Below are positions 34,216-42,300 of a DNA stretch of 64,000 nt, in pieces. The translations under genes and the position numbers were made by a program. The DNA comes from Acidobacteriota bacterium (GTDB taxonomy: Bacteria; Acidobacteriota; Thermoanaerobaculia; Multivoradales; J023): NCBI GenBank assembly GCA_029263395.1, contig JAJCXO010000215.1:61622-125621 (forward strand), written 5' to 3'. The notes under the pieces are model-generated. The model did not search any database, was not told the DNA's origin, and was given only the letters and a program-made list of their open reading frames with translations. The number at the start of each line of letters is the position of its first letter. Positions within the stretch are counted from its first letter, which is position 1.

Positions 34216-35549
34216 TGCCTGCAATTCGGATAGAGAATGTCAGCAAGCTCTACCGGCGAACCTCGTCCGGTCATCATTTGCGGACTCTGAAAAGCGCTCT
34301 CCTTGAACGCAGCTTGGTGAAGGGGCTGAGTCGCGAGGAAGCTGTTCCTGCCCTTGTCGATGTCTCCTTCAATGTTGAAAAGGGTGAAGCTGTTGGCCTG
34401 ATTGGCAGTAACGGCTCAGGCAAGTCGACGCTCCTCAAAACGGTAGCCGGGATCCTCAAACCAACGAGCGGGTCGATAACCGTCGATGGACGCGTTGCTG
34501 CACTCATCGAGTTGGGAGCCGGGTTTCATCCGGAAATATCGGGTCGGGAAAATATCTACATCAATGGTGCTGTCCTCGGTCTGACCCGCCGTGAGCTGGA
34601 CGCCCGTTTTGACGATATTGTCGAGTTCTCCGGCCTCGAGAACTTCATCGACGAGCCGGTGAAGAACTACTCCTCTGGCATGTATGTTCGACTAGGCTTC
34701 GCGGTCGCCATCCACACGGACCCCGACATCTTGATGGTTGATGAAGTCTTGTCAGTCGGTGACGAAGCCTTCTCCCACCGATGTTTGCGTCGAATCGAAG
34801 AGTTCTTGGCTGCGGGCAAAACGTTGCTGCTCGTAAGTCACTCTCTCGGCTTGATGGAGGAAGTGTGTGATCGTGTCATCTGGCTCGACAACGGGACTCT
34901 TCGCGCAAGCGGATTGCCAAGAAGGGTCGTCGATTCCTACCGCGAATCGATCGCTGTAGCTGAAGGACTGGTACACCAACGAGCCAAACAGGATCGCGAA
35001 GAAGAATCCCATACTGATGAAGAAGCCGACGAAGACCCTGGCGACCCAATGCGCTGGGGGTCCCGTGAAGCAACAGTCGAAGATCTGAAGATCTGGGTTG
35101 GTGGTGAAGAGCGGTATCATTTTCAGACAGGCGAAGCGGTTCGATTCGAGATTTCCGCTCGAGCTCATCGAGAGTTTGAGGACTTCGTTTTCGGTATCGC
35201 CATCCAAACCCCCAGAGGCATCGAATGTTGGGGCACGAACACCGACTTGGAAGGGTTCGTCCCCAGCCGCCTAGAGGCTAAAGCGGTGAAGATAGAAATG
35301 GAGTGTCCCAATCTGCGCTTGGGTCCAGGGGAGTATGTTGTCGATGTTGCTGTGCATGCCCGCGACGGTACTCCCTATGATTATCGGCGACACCTCGCTA
35401 GCTTTAGCGTAACCGCGGCCACTCAAAGCGCAGGCGTCTACGCGCCAGAGCATCGCTGGACTTTCTCCGAAGGCGTCGGGTGGGACGCATTTGGGCGTGA
35501 CTCGACAAAGCCCACGAAGCAGACCAACCAAAAGACGCAAGGAGATTAG
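34215..35549 (+). CDS. wzt: ABC polysaccharide exporter ATPase with C-terminal carbohydrate-binding domain (Wzt-like)
   Basis: 444 residues from GTG 34215. NBD: Walker A IGSNGSGKSTLLKTVAG, GRENIYINGAVLGLTRRELD, signature YSSGMYVRLGFAVA, Walker B DILMVDEVLSVGDEAF, H-loop VSHSLGLM. Residues from about 290 form a Wzt_C-like beta domain that recognises the glycan (FGIAIQTPRGIECWGTNTDL; PGEYVVDVAVHARDG). A long upstream open frame is a shadow inside wzm. No glycosyltransferase cluster is adjacent. Confidence 0.92.
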   Translation: MPAIRIENVSKLYRRTSSGHHLRTLKSALLERSLVKGLSREEAVPALVDVSFNVEKGEAVGLIGSNGSGKSTLLKTVAGILKPTSGSITVDGRVAALIELGAGFHPEISGRENIYINGAVLGLTRRELDARFDDIVEFSGLENFIDEPVKNYSSGMYVRLGFAVAIHTDPDILMVDEVLSVGDEAFSHRCLRRIEEFLAAGKTLLLVSHSLGLMEEVCDRVIWLDNGTLRASGLPRRVVDSYRESIAVAEGLVHQRAKQDREEESHTDEEADEDPGDPMRWGSREATVEDLKIWVGGEERYHFQTGEAVRFEISARAHREFEDFVFGIAIQTPRGIECWGTNTDLEGFVPSRLEAKAVKIEMECPNLRLGPGEYVVDVAVHARDGTPYDYRRHLASFSVTAATQSAGVYAPEHRWTFSEGVGWDAFGRDSTKPTKQTNQKTQGD

Positions 35550-35551
35550 GA

Positions 35552-35836
35552 ATGGCGGATTCAGAGAGCAAAGGAATGAACGTCAAGATTGCCGATGACG
35601 ATCTCAAGGGTCGCTACGCGAACCTGGTGAGGATCACCCATACTCGTGAAGAATTCATCCTTGATTTCATCAATATGGTCCCTCCACAAGGGGCAGTTAC
35701 CGCTCGGGTGATCACGAGCCCGGGGCATCTCAAACGGCTCATCCGCGCATTGAGTGGCAACCTCGAACTCTATGAGAAGAATTTTGGTTCCATCATCGAG
35801 GCGGCTGAACCGCAGGTCAGTGGGTCGGTGAACTGA
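35552..35836 (+). CDS. DUF3467 family protein
   Basis: 94 residues with the family pattern GRYANLVRITHTREEFILDF, ARVITSPGHLKRLIRALSGN and LELYEKNFG. Function unknown. Strong ribosome site (AAGGAG). It starts 2 bases after wzt, so it is co-transcribed with the exporter. Confidence 0.88.
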   Translation: MADSESKGMNVKIADDDLKGRYANLVRITHTREEFILDFINMVPPQGAVTARVITSPGHLKRLIRALSGNLELYEKNFGSIIEAAEPQVSGSVN

Positions 35837-35869
35837 TCCTCGCTACAGGAGCGGGAGCAGAAACACGCA

Positions 35870-37198
35870 ATGCGATGGGTCAGCACAGCGGGTATCAGTC
35901 CGGCTGTCTCCTTAGCGGAGGCTTTGCGAAGAGGTCTCGCTCCTGACGGCGGATTGTATCTTCCCGAGCACCTCGAGCCGATGCCATCGAGCTTCCTCGA
36001 GTGTCTCGAGGAGCTCGAATTTATCGAGATAGCCAAGCGGTTGGCGCGACACATGATGCACGGGGAATTGGCCACCGAAGCGATCGATCAGATCGTTGCG
36101 GCAGCTCTTGACTTCCCGATACCCTTGGTGCGGTTGAGTGAGAGGATTTCAGTCCTTGAGCTATTCCACGGGCCGACGCTGGCGTTCAAGGATATTGGAG
36201 CGCGTTTCTTGTCTCGCCTGTTGGATCACACGAGCCAGGATCAAAGACAGCCGATGGTTCTCGTCGCAACCTCGGGTGATACGGGCGGCGCTGTCGCCCA
36301 AGCGTTTCTCGGCGTTGAGACTACGAGGGTTGTTGTGCTCTATCCTCGAGGTCAAGTATCGCCGGTTCAAGAGCGCCAATTCGCGACGCTGGGTGGCAAC
36401 ATCAAGGCGTTGGCTGTCGAAGGCACGTTCGATGATTGCCAAAGACTCGTCAAGCAGGCATTTGCAGAAGCCGATGCGGAGCTGTCGAGTCTGGCGTTGA
36501 CCTCAGCCAACTCCATCAATGTTGGGCGCCTGCTGCCTCAGATCTTCTACTATTTCCAGATAGCAGCCCGTCTCGGCGAGTTTCGGGGAGATCGCGAACT
36601 CCTGGTGTCTACACCGAGCGGCAATTTTGGCAACTTGACAGCGGGTTTGCTCGCGAAACGCCTTGGTTTCGATTGCCGGTTTCTGGCTGCAACGAATGAG
36701 AATGATGTCGTACCAGAGTATCTCGAGACAGGGTTATTCAGCCCGCGCCTGTCGGTTCGCACGTACGCGAACGCTATGGATGTCGGCAATCCGAGCAACC
36801 TGGATCGCATCAGATACCTCTATGGACAAGATATTGACCGACTGAGGCAGGATATTGAGGGTCATAGGGTCGATGACAAGGCGATAAAGTCAACCATCCG
36901 ACGGGTTGACCGCGACCGAGACTACGTGCTGGATCCCCATACTGCCGTCGGTTATCGAGCGCTCGAGAGGGTCTTGGAGCGAAGACCTGAGACGGTCCAG
37001 GGAGTTGTCTTGGCCACAGCTCATCCGGCGAAGTTTCGCGAGGTTGTGGAACCCGCCATCGGGCGCCCCCTACCCTTGCCTCGGCAACTTGCGAAGCGCC
37101 TCAACGATCCACTGCTCAGCGAGCCAATGCCGAACGACTATACTGCCTTGAGGCAACGGTTGCTCGCCTGGAATCAGAGCACTCGACTGAAGCTCTAG
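35870..37198 (+). CDS. thrC: Threonine synthase
   Basis: PLP enzyme converting O-phosphohomoserine to threonine. 442 residues: MRWVSTAGISPAVSLAEALR, LAPDGGLYLPE, PLP Lys in GPTLAFKDIGARF, LVATSGDTGGAVAQAF, TSANSINVGRLLPQI and STPSGNFGNLTAGLLAK. The E. coli-like long subfamily. Follows DUF3467 by 33 bp. Confidence 0.96.
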   Translation: MRWVSTAGISPAVSLAEALRRGLAPDGGLYLPEHLEPMPSSFLECLEELEFIEIAKRLARHMMHGELATEAIDQIVAAALDFPIPLVRLSERISVLELFHGPTLAFKDIGARFLSRLLDHTSQDQRQPMVLVATSGDTGGAVAQAFLGVETTRVVVLYPRGQVSPVQERQFATLGGNIKALAVEGTFDDCQRLVKQAFAEADAELSSLALTSANSINVGRLLPQIFYYFQIAARLGEFRGDRELLVSTPSGNFGNLTAGLLAKRLGFDCRFLAATNENDVVPEYLETGLFSPRLSVRTYANAMDVGNPSNLDRIRYLYGQDIDRLRQDIEGHRVDDKAIKSTIRRVDRDRDYVLDPHTAVGYRALERVLERRPETVQGVVLATAHPAKFREVVEPAIGRPLPLPRQLAKRLNDPLLSEPMPNDYTALRQRLLAWNQSTRLKL

Positions 37199-37368
37199 TC
37201 TGATAGATTCAGCCGAGTCTGCGGCGTCGATACCGAAAACGAGTGTCTGCTAGAAAACAGTGTCCGCTGGATAACTCGTGCAGCTCGTCAGATGGAAGAT
37301 GAGAGCGCTGCCTGCAGCCAATTGTCCCAATGAACTGATCGCGTCGATCTGAGAATGAGCTGAGAGAC

Positions 37369-38109
37369 ATGACCTATTCGGTGATCGAGGTCGAGCCTCA
37401 AGAATTCATCTTCAAACAAGGTGATTTGGGAGACCTCATGTACCTGGTACAAGAGGGCGAGGTCGAAGTTCTCCAGGACTTGGGGGGGCACGAGAATCAA
37501 GTAGCGATTCTGGAACGGGGAGACTTCTTCGGCGAGATGTCCGTTCTCGAAGAGGAGCCGAGAACGCACTCTGTCAGAGCGCTGAGCACCGCGAAGTTGA
37601 TCAAGATCGATCGTGTGGGTCTACAAAGTATGCTCACACGAAATGCGGAGATCGCTGTCCGTATGATCCGCAAGCTCAGTCTTAGGCTGATGTCAGCTGA
37701 AGACATGCTGGTACGCACGTGGGCGGGGGCGGAAGAACTCGAGGCGAAGGGAGAGCCCGCGGCCATTCGAGGACGAGCCCGATTGGTTTCGATGGACAGC
37801 ATCGAAATGGTGCTGCCGGAAAAAGTAGAGGTCAGAATAGGTCGAGTGGATCCCATCAACCAGATTCACCCAGACATAGATCTCACGTCGATTGACTCTC
37901 AGCTCACGACGAGTCGTCGTCATGCTCGCATTCTCCGCGGAGTGGAAGGGTTCATGGTCCAAGAAGAGAGGGCGACGAACGGTACTTTTGTCAACGGACA
38001 GCGAATATCTGCCGAGCGACCGTTGGAGATTCGATCCGGCGACGACATCATGTTTGGCGCGGTTCGAACGCGGTTTTTTGTCGACGAGGGAAGTGAGGGG
38101 CCTGAATAA
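37369..38109 (+). CDS. Cyclic-nucleotide-binding plus FHA domain protein
   Basis: 246 residues. cNMP-binding domain about 10-115 (FKQGDLGDLMYLVQEGEVEV, LERGDFFGEMSVLEEEPRTH) joined to a C-terminal FHA domain about 150-240 (VRIGRVDP, TTSRRHARILRG, TNGTFVNGQRI). A scaffold linking second-messenger sensing to phospho-Thr recognition is inferred; no kinase is adjacent. Confidence 0.88.
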   Translation: MTYSVIEVEPQEFIFKQGDLGDLMYLVQEGEVEVLQDLGGHENQVAILERGDFFGEMSVLEEEPRTHSVRALSTAKLIKIDRVGLQSMLTRNAEIAVRMIRKLSLRLMSAEDMLVRTWAGAEELEAKGEPAAIRGRARLVSMDSIEMVLPEKVEVRIGRVDPINQIHPDIDLTSIDSQLTTSRRHARILRGVEGFMVQEERATNGTFVNGQRISAERPLEIRSGDDIMFGAVRTRFFVDEGSEGPE

Positions 38110-38221
38110 GACAGGCTAGCCGAGAATGGCGCTCTTTCCCGGCGGTGCAGGGATACCTAGAATCCCTGTCGGAAGTGATCCAGGCTAGCGTCCGAGGCGT
38201 ATCTAGCTGAGTAGGCCTGTA

Positions 38222-39013
38222 ATGAAGATATCGCCGAAAAATCAGCCGACCCTCGTAGTTTTCACACTCGGGCCTCAGTGCGAATCACGACGTCGGCAGT
38301 TATTGCCTGAGAAACTCCACCCGATCGAGAACTGCCTACATCAGGCGTGTTTCGATGTTGTGTTGGCCGCAGGCCGTGCTGCAGGCTGTCGGTTATCGGT
38401 TTCGTCTCCTCTACGACTAACCTTACCTTCCGACGTAGCCTACCGACCTCAGGAGGGAACGGACTTTGGCTCTCGGATAGAGACCGCTTTCAACGGCGCG
38501 TTTACTGAGACTGATGCCAGCGTAATCTTGGTCGGCAGCGATACTCCCGATCTGGGAAAGGATCATCTTCGAGACACCCTTAGGGCCCTCGAGAAAGATC
38601 CTGAGAGTGTGGTGATCGGCCCCTCTCTGGACGGTGGGTTCTATCTTTTGGCAGCATCCCGTCCTCTTGATGTTTCGCTCTCGAAGGTGCGTTGGCTAAG
38701 TCGAGATACCCTCGAGAGCCTCAAGCTGGCTCTGCATCAGCAAGGTCGCACGGTCGTGCTGCTGGAACCGCTTTCAGATCTGGACCAGCGTGCGGATCTA
38801 GAACAGTGGCTTTCGATGATCCTGAAGTCTGCTTGCGGCGAAAAGACATGGTGGTCGATTCGAGGCTATCGACTTATACGTTTACTGGCCCGTCTACTGG
38901 CCGCCGGTCGACGCTCAGAGCAAAGGCCGGCGTTTGTCGAACTGCGGCGACTCAAAACCCGATCAAATCTGCTTCGCGGCCCTCCGGCTGTGGCCCTCCT
39001 TCCTCTCGTCTAG
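38222..39013 (+). CDS. DUF2064/TIGR04282-like transferase
   Basis: 263 residues of the CofC/GT-A-like DUF2064 family (rSAM-associated transferase 1, also named for arsenosugar biosynthesis). Kept motifs: YRPQEGTDFGSRIETAFNGA, ILVGSDTPDLGKDHLRDTL and VVIGPSLDGGFYLLA. The N-terminal nucleotide-binding signature (usually KAPVPGxVKTRL) is replaced by FTLGPQCESRRRQLL, so activity may be altered. An extra basic helical tail of about 60 residues follows. First gene of the putative metalloid cluster, 199 bp before the methyltransferase. Confidence 0.75.
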   Translation: MKISPKNQPTLVVFTLGPQCESRRRQLLPEKLHPIENCLHQACFDVVLAAGRAAGCRLSVSSPLRLTLPSDVAYRPQEGTDFGSRIETAFNGAFTETDASVILVGSDTPDLGKDHLRDTLRALEKDPESVVIGPSLDGGFYLLAASRPLDVSLSKVRWLSRDTLESLKLALHQQGRTVVLLEPLSDLDQRADLEQWLSMILKSACGEKTWWSIRGYRLIRLLARLLAAGRRSEQRPAFVELRRLKTRSNLLRGPPAVALLPLV

Positions 39014-39212
39014 CTAGTGCTCTCGTTGGAGGTTCAGTCCTCCTGTCCAGAGGCAGCGACGAGCCTTCTGACTCCATAGACGGGGCCCCGTCGGATGTCA
39101 GCTCCATAACCTGTGCGAGCTTTTTGCCGCCAGCGTTGTCGATTTTTTTCAGAACAGACGATAGTCCAGACCCACAATCGGGATATCGAGTCCCGATGGA
39201 GGTATAGACAGC

Positions 39213-40370
39213 ATGCAGACAGAGACTCAGACTGAGAGCGCAGTCAAAGGACGTTACAGTTTGGCTGCACAGGCACAGGAGGCGGAGCTTTGTTGCCCTG
39301 TCGACTACGATCCACAGTATCTCAAGGTCATTCCAGCCGAAGTGCTCGAAAGAGACTACGGTTGCGGTGATCCCAGCCGGCACCTGAAATCGGGCGAGAC
39401 AGTTTTAGATCTTGGCAGCGGAACAGGCAAGATTTGTTTCATCGCGTCTCAAGTCGTTGGGCCGAAAGGCAAAGTGATAGGCGTAGATATGACACCTGAG
39501 ATGCTCGAGGTGGCGCGTCGTAACGCCCCCCAAATCGCAGAGCGGGTGGGTTATGACAACGTCGAGTTTCGACGTGGCCGGATCCAGGACCTTTCTCTCG
39601 ATCTCGACGCTTTGGATCGTAAGCTGCAGAGCCATCCGATCGCCACAGCTGAAGATTTCATCGCACTAGATGGATTGACCGCAGACCTGAGGCAACACCA
39701 GCCGCTCGTCGCGGACGACTCGATCGATGTCGTCGTTTCGAACTGTGTCCTGAATCTGGTCGCGGGTGCCCAGAAGCGTCAACTCTTCGAAGAAATACAT
39801 CGTGTGCTGCGCAGCGGTGGCAGGGCTGTGATCTCCGACATCGTTTCGGACGAAGTTGTCCCGGTGGAGATGCAACGCGACTCCGATCTGTGGAGCGGCT
39901 GTATTTCGGGAGCCTTGACGGAAGACGATTTTGTGGCTGCATTCGAGGAGGCTGGCTTCTACGGAATCCGGATATTGGAGCGCCAAAAAGCGCCATGGCG
40001 AACCGTAGAGGGTATCGAGTTTCGGTCTTTGACGGTCGAAGCGTTCAAGGGAAAAGAAGGCCCTTGTCTCGAGCGATTCCAATCTGTGATCTACCGCGGA
40101 CCGTTTAAAGAAGTGCTCGATGATGACGGCCATCGTATGGAGCGAGGCAAAAGTTACGCCGTGTGTGACAAGACGTTCCAGTTATATCGTCAGGAGCCCT
40201 ATTTGGCTCATTTCGAGCATATCGAACCACTGCAACAGGTGGCACTGGAGACCGCAGGGCCATTCGACTGCACGCGGACGTTGATTCGCGATCCCCGTGA
40301 GACGAAGGGGGAAGACTTTCGTGCCACTACGGAGGAGCAGCCCTGCTGCTCGACGGAAACGTGTTGTTGA
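39213..40370 (+). CDS. ArsM-like SAM-dependent methyltransferase with Cys-rich tail
   Basis: 385 residues. YGCGDP (Cys51), motif I VLDLGSGTGKICFIASQVVG, VIGVDMTPEMLEVARRN, VVVSNCVLNLV (Cys178) and LWSGCISGALTEDDF (Cys230) match the three As(III)-binding cysteines and surroundings of arsenite methyltransferases. Additional CysCys pairs lie at 27-28, 378-379 and 384-385. Methylation of arsenic or another thiophilic element is a family-based inference. The stop overlaps the radical SAM gene by 10 bases. Confidence 0.82.
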   Translation: MQTETQTESAVKGRYSLAAQAQEAELCCPVDYDPQYLKVIPAEVLERDYGCGDPSRHLKSGETVLDLGSGTGKICFIASQVVGPKGKVIGVDMTPEMLEVARRNAPQIAERVGYDNVEFRRGRIQDLSLDLDALDRKLQSHPIATAEDFIALDGLTADLRQHQPLVADDSIDVVVSNCVLNLVAGAQKRQLFEEIHRVLRSGGRAVISDIVSDEVVPVEMQRDSDLWSGCISGALTEDDFVAAFEEAGFYGIRILERQKAPWRTVEGIEFRSLTVEAFKGKEGPCLERFQSVIYRGPFKEVLDDDGHRMERGKSYAVCDKTFQLYRQEPYLAHFEHIEPLQQVALETAGPFDCTRTLIRDPRETKGEDFRATTEEQPCCSTETCC

Positions 40371-41260
40371 CGGATTCGCCGGTGGATCACGTGACGCCTA
40401 GCGATTATCCAAGTGCCGAGCTGAGATCTCTCGATACGTTGTGGTTCCAAGTTGGCGGAACCGTGTGCAACCTTGCCTGCAGCCACTGTTTCATATCGTG
40501 CTCGCCGACGAACCACACGCATGAGTTCATGACATTGAAGCAAGTGGAAACGCACCTCGAAGATGCGGTCGCTCTAGGCGTCAAGGACTACTATTTCACT
40601 GGCGGCGAGCCATTTCTGAATCCCGAGATGGAGGATATTCTCGCCGCGACTTTGCGAGTCGGTCCGGCCACGGTTCTAACTAACGGTCTCTTGCTCGACA
40701 GCGAGCGCTGCCAACGTCTCGGGGCCCTCGCCGGGTCTACTGAGTACTCCTTGGACCTTCGAATCTCCATCGATGGCTATAGTGCCGAGGCCAATGATCC
40801 AATCCGAGGTGAGGGAACCTTCGAGCGCATCCTGACTGGCGCCACGAGAGCTGCTGCTGCTGGGCTCAATCCGGTGATGACTGTGACGGAGGTTCATCGC
40901 GACAACGTTACGAGTGAAGGCAGACAACGATTCTTCGAGACTCTCCGTGATCGAGGTATCGAGAGACCGCGGCTAAAGATATTGCCAGTTTTCCAGATCG
41001 GAGCCGAAACAGAGCGCTCAGGAGCTTACGAGAGCTGGCAGCAACTCGCCAAGGACGATGTGCCCGAGGACCGTTGGGACCATTTGCAATGCAGCACGAG
41101 CCGGATGGCGACCGACCAAGGTGTCTGGGTTTGTCCAATTTTGGTCAACGAGCCGCAAGGCCGCATGGGTCAACGGCTCGCCGATACTCTCGATAGCTTT
41201 CCTTTAAGTCACCAGGCTTGTTGGACTTGTCATGTACACGGCGTCAGCTGCCGAACCTGA
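40361..41260 (+). CDS. Radical SAM enzyme with C-terminal cysteine-rich region
   Basis: 299 residues. The [4Fe-4S]/SAM motif CX3CX2C is Cys36-Cys40-Cys43 (TVCNLACSHCF), with GGE-type YYFTGGEPFLNPEMEDIL, then TVLTNGLLLD and LRISIDGYSAEANDPIRG. The C-terminal Cys residues (QCSTSRM, VWVCPILV, ACWTCHVHGVSC) suggest an auxiliary twitch/SPASM-like cluster. It is not the ArsS (DUF3641) architecture. Start GTG 40361. Overlap with the methyltransferase points to a shared pathway; substrate unknown. Confidence 0.85.
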   Translation: MLLTDSPVDHVTPSDYPSAELRSLDTLWFQVGGTVCNLACSHCFISCSPTNHTHEFMTLKQVETHLEDAVALGVKDYYFTGGEPFLNPEMEDILAATLRVGPATVLTNGLLLDSERCQRLGALAGSTEYSLDLRISIDGYSAEANDPIRGEGTFERILTGATRAAAAGLNPVMTVTEVHRDNVTSEGRQRFFETLRDRGIERPRLKILPVFQIGAETERSGAYESWQQLAKDDVPEDRWDHLQCSTSRMATDQGVWVCPILVNEPQGRMGQRLADTLDSFPLSHQACWTCHVHGVSCRT

Positions 41261-41269
41261 GGGTGAGTT

Positions 41270-42292
41270 TTGAGCCAGAGAATCCCGGAAGATTTGCAAA
41301 AAAAAGGACTCCGTCGCCGAGCGAATGCTGACGTCGACAAGCTCACTGCGCACCGTGGAATGGCAACGTGGGGTGAAACCCTAGTGCCGTTGGGTGATTT
41401 TCGCCAAGCTGTGCGTAAGTCTGGCAAGGAGCTAACCTCGGCCGAAAGGCTAGTTGCGGTAAAAGATTACCTCGAGGCCAGCTCAGACGATACGTTGATT
41501 GAAGGCCCATTCTCGAAGATTATTGTCTTCGGTGGAGTCTACAGCAACAGTTTTGCTCTCCATGCGCTGCTCGACGAGGCACAAAGTCGTCGACCTGATG
41601 CCGTCTACTGTCTCGGAGATCTTGGTGGTTTCGGCCCGAATCCAGAGACGATCTGGCCGCTGCTGACCGAAAGTGCCGTGAGATCTATCCAGGGCAACTA
41701 CGAAGAGTCTTTGGCAGGGGGGCGCGACGACTGCAATTGTGGTTATGCCGATCCTCGCGACAATCACTTCGCAGAGATCTCCTACAGTTATACCGCACGC
41801 AACTGTTCATCGGAATTCAAGCGCTGGATGGGGGGGCTCCCTAAACGGCGGCGGGTTCGTGTCGGCCAGCGAGAACTGCTATTCATCCACGGCTCGCCGC
41901 GGCGAATCAACGAGTTCTTGTTCTTCTCTTCGACGTCTGTTCCATTCCTCGAAACTCTCCTGGACCAGGAGAGATGTGATGGCATTTTGTGTACTCACAC
42001 CGGTTTGCATTGGCATCGGCGACTACCGTCTGGTCGAGATGTCATCAACGTCGGTGTGATAGGCCGTCCGGCCAACGATGGGCGAACCGAAGTCTGGTAC
42101 AGCGTTTTGAACGATGAAGGAGACAGGCTAAGTGTGGAATTTTTGCCCCTGGCCTACGATTACCAGTCTCTAGCGAGTGCCATGCGTCGCGAGGGGCTCC
42201 CCGATGTTTTCGTCGAAACCATTACTAGTGGTTGGTGGACGACTTGTCTTGAGATCTTGCCTGCGCGTGAACGTGCAGCCTCGAGATTCTGA
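41270..42292 (+). CDS. Metallophosphoesterase-like protein with atypical metal site
   Basis: 340 residues. A calcineurin-like (YfcE/Metallophos_2) core begins near residue 82: AVYCLGDLGGFGPNPE (GDxxGxGP), IQGNYEESL (GN), LLFIHGSP and GILCTHTGLHWH. The first motif, normally SDIHGN with two metal ligands, reads FGGVYSN, so one metal site appears lost. An N-terminal extension of about 80 residues and a C-terminal helical region are unusual. TTG start with GAGGGTGAG upstream, 9 bases after the radical SAM gene. Confidence 0.75.
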   Translation: MSQRIPEDLQKKGLRRRANADVDKLTAHRGMATWGETLVPLGDFRQAVRKSGKELTSAERLVAVKDYLEASSDDTLIEGPFSKIIVFGGVYSNSFALHALLDEAQSRRPDAVYCLGDLGGFGPNPETIWPLLTESAVRSIQGNYEESLAGGRDDCNCGYADPRDNHFAEISYSYTARNCSSEFKRWMGGLPKRRRVRVGQRELLFIHGSPRRINEFLFFSSTSVPFLETLLDQERCDGILCTHTGLHWHRRLPSGRDVINVGVIGRPANDGRTEVWYSVLNDEGDRLSVEFLPLAYDYQSLASAMRREGLPDVFVETITSGWWTTCLEILPARERAASRF

Positions 42293-42300
42293 GGTAGAAG

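Noticed and set aside
38692..39207. 171-codon ORF overlapping the DUF2064 gene
   Set aside because: Shadow frame with an arginine/serine-rich, non-protein-like composition; the DUF2064 frame has family motifs.
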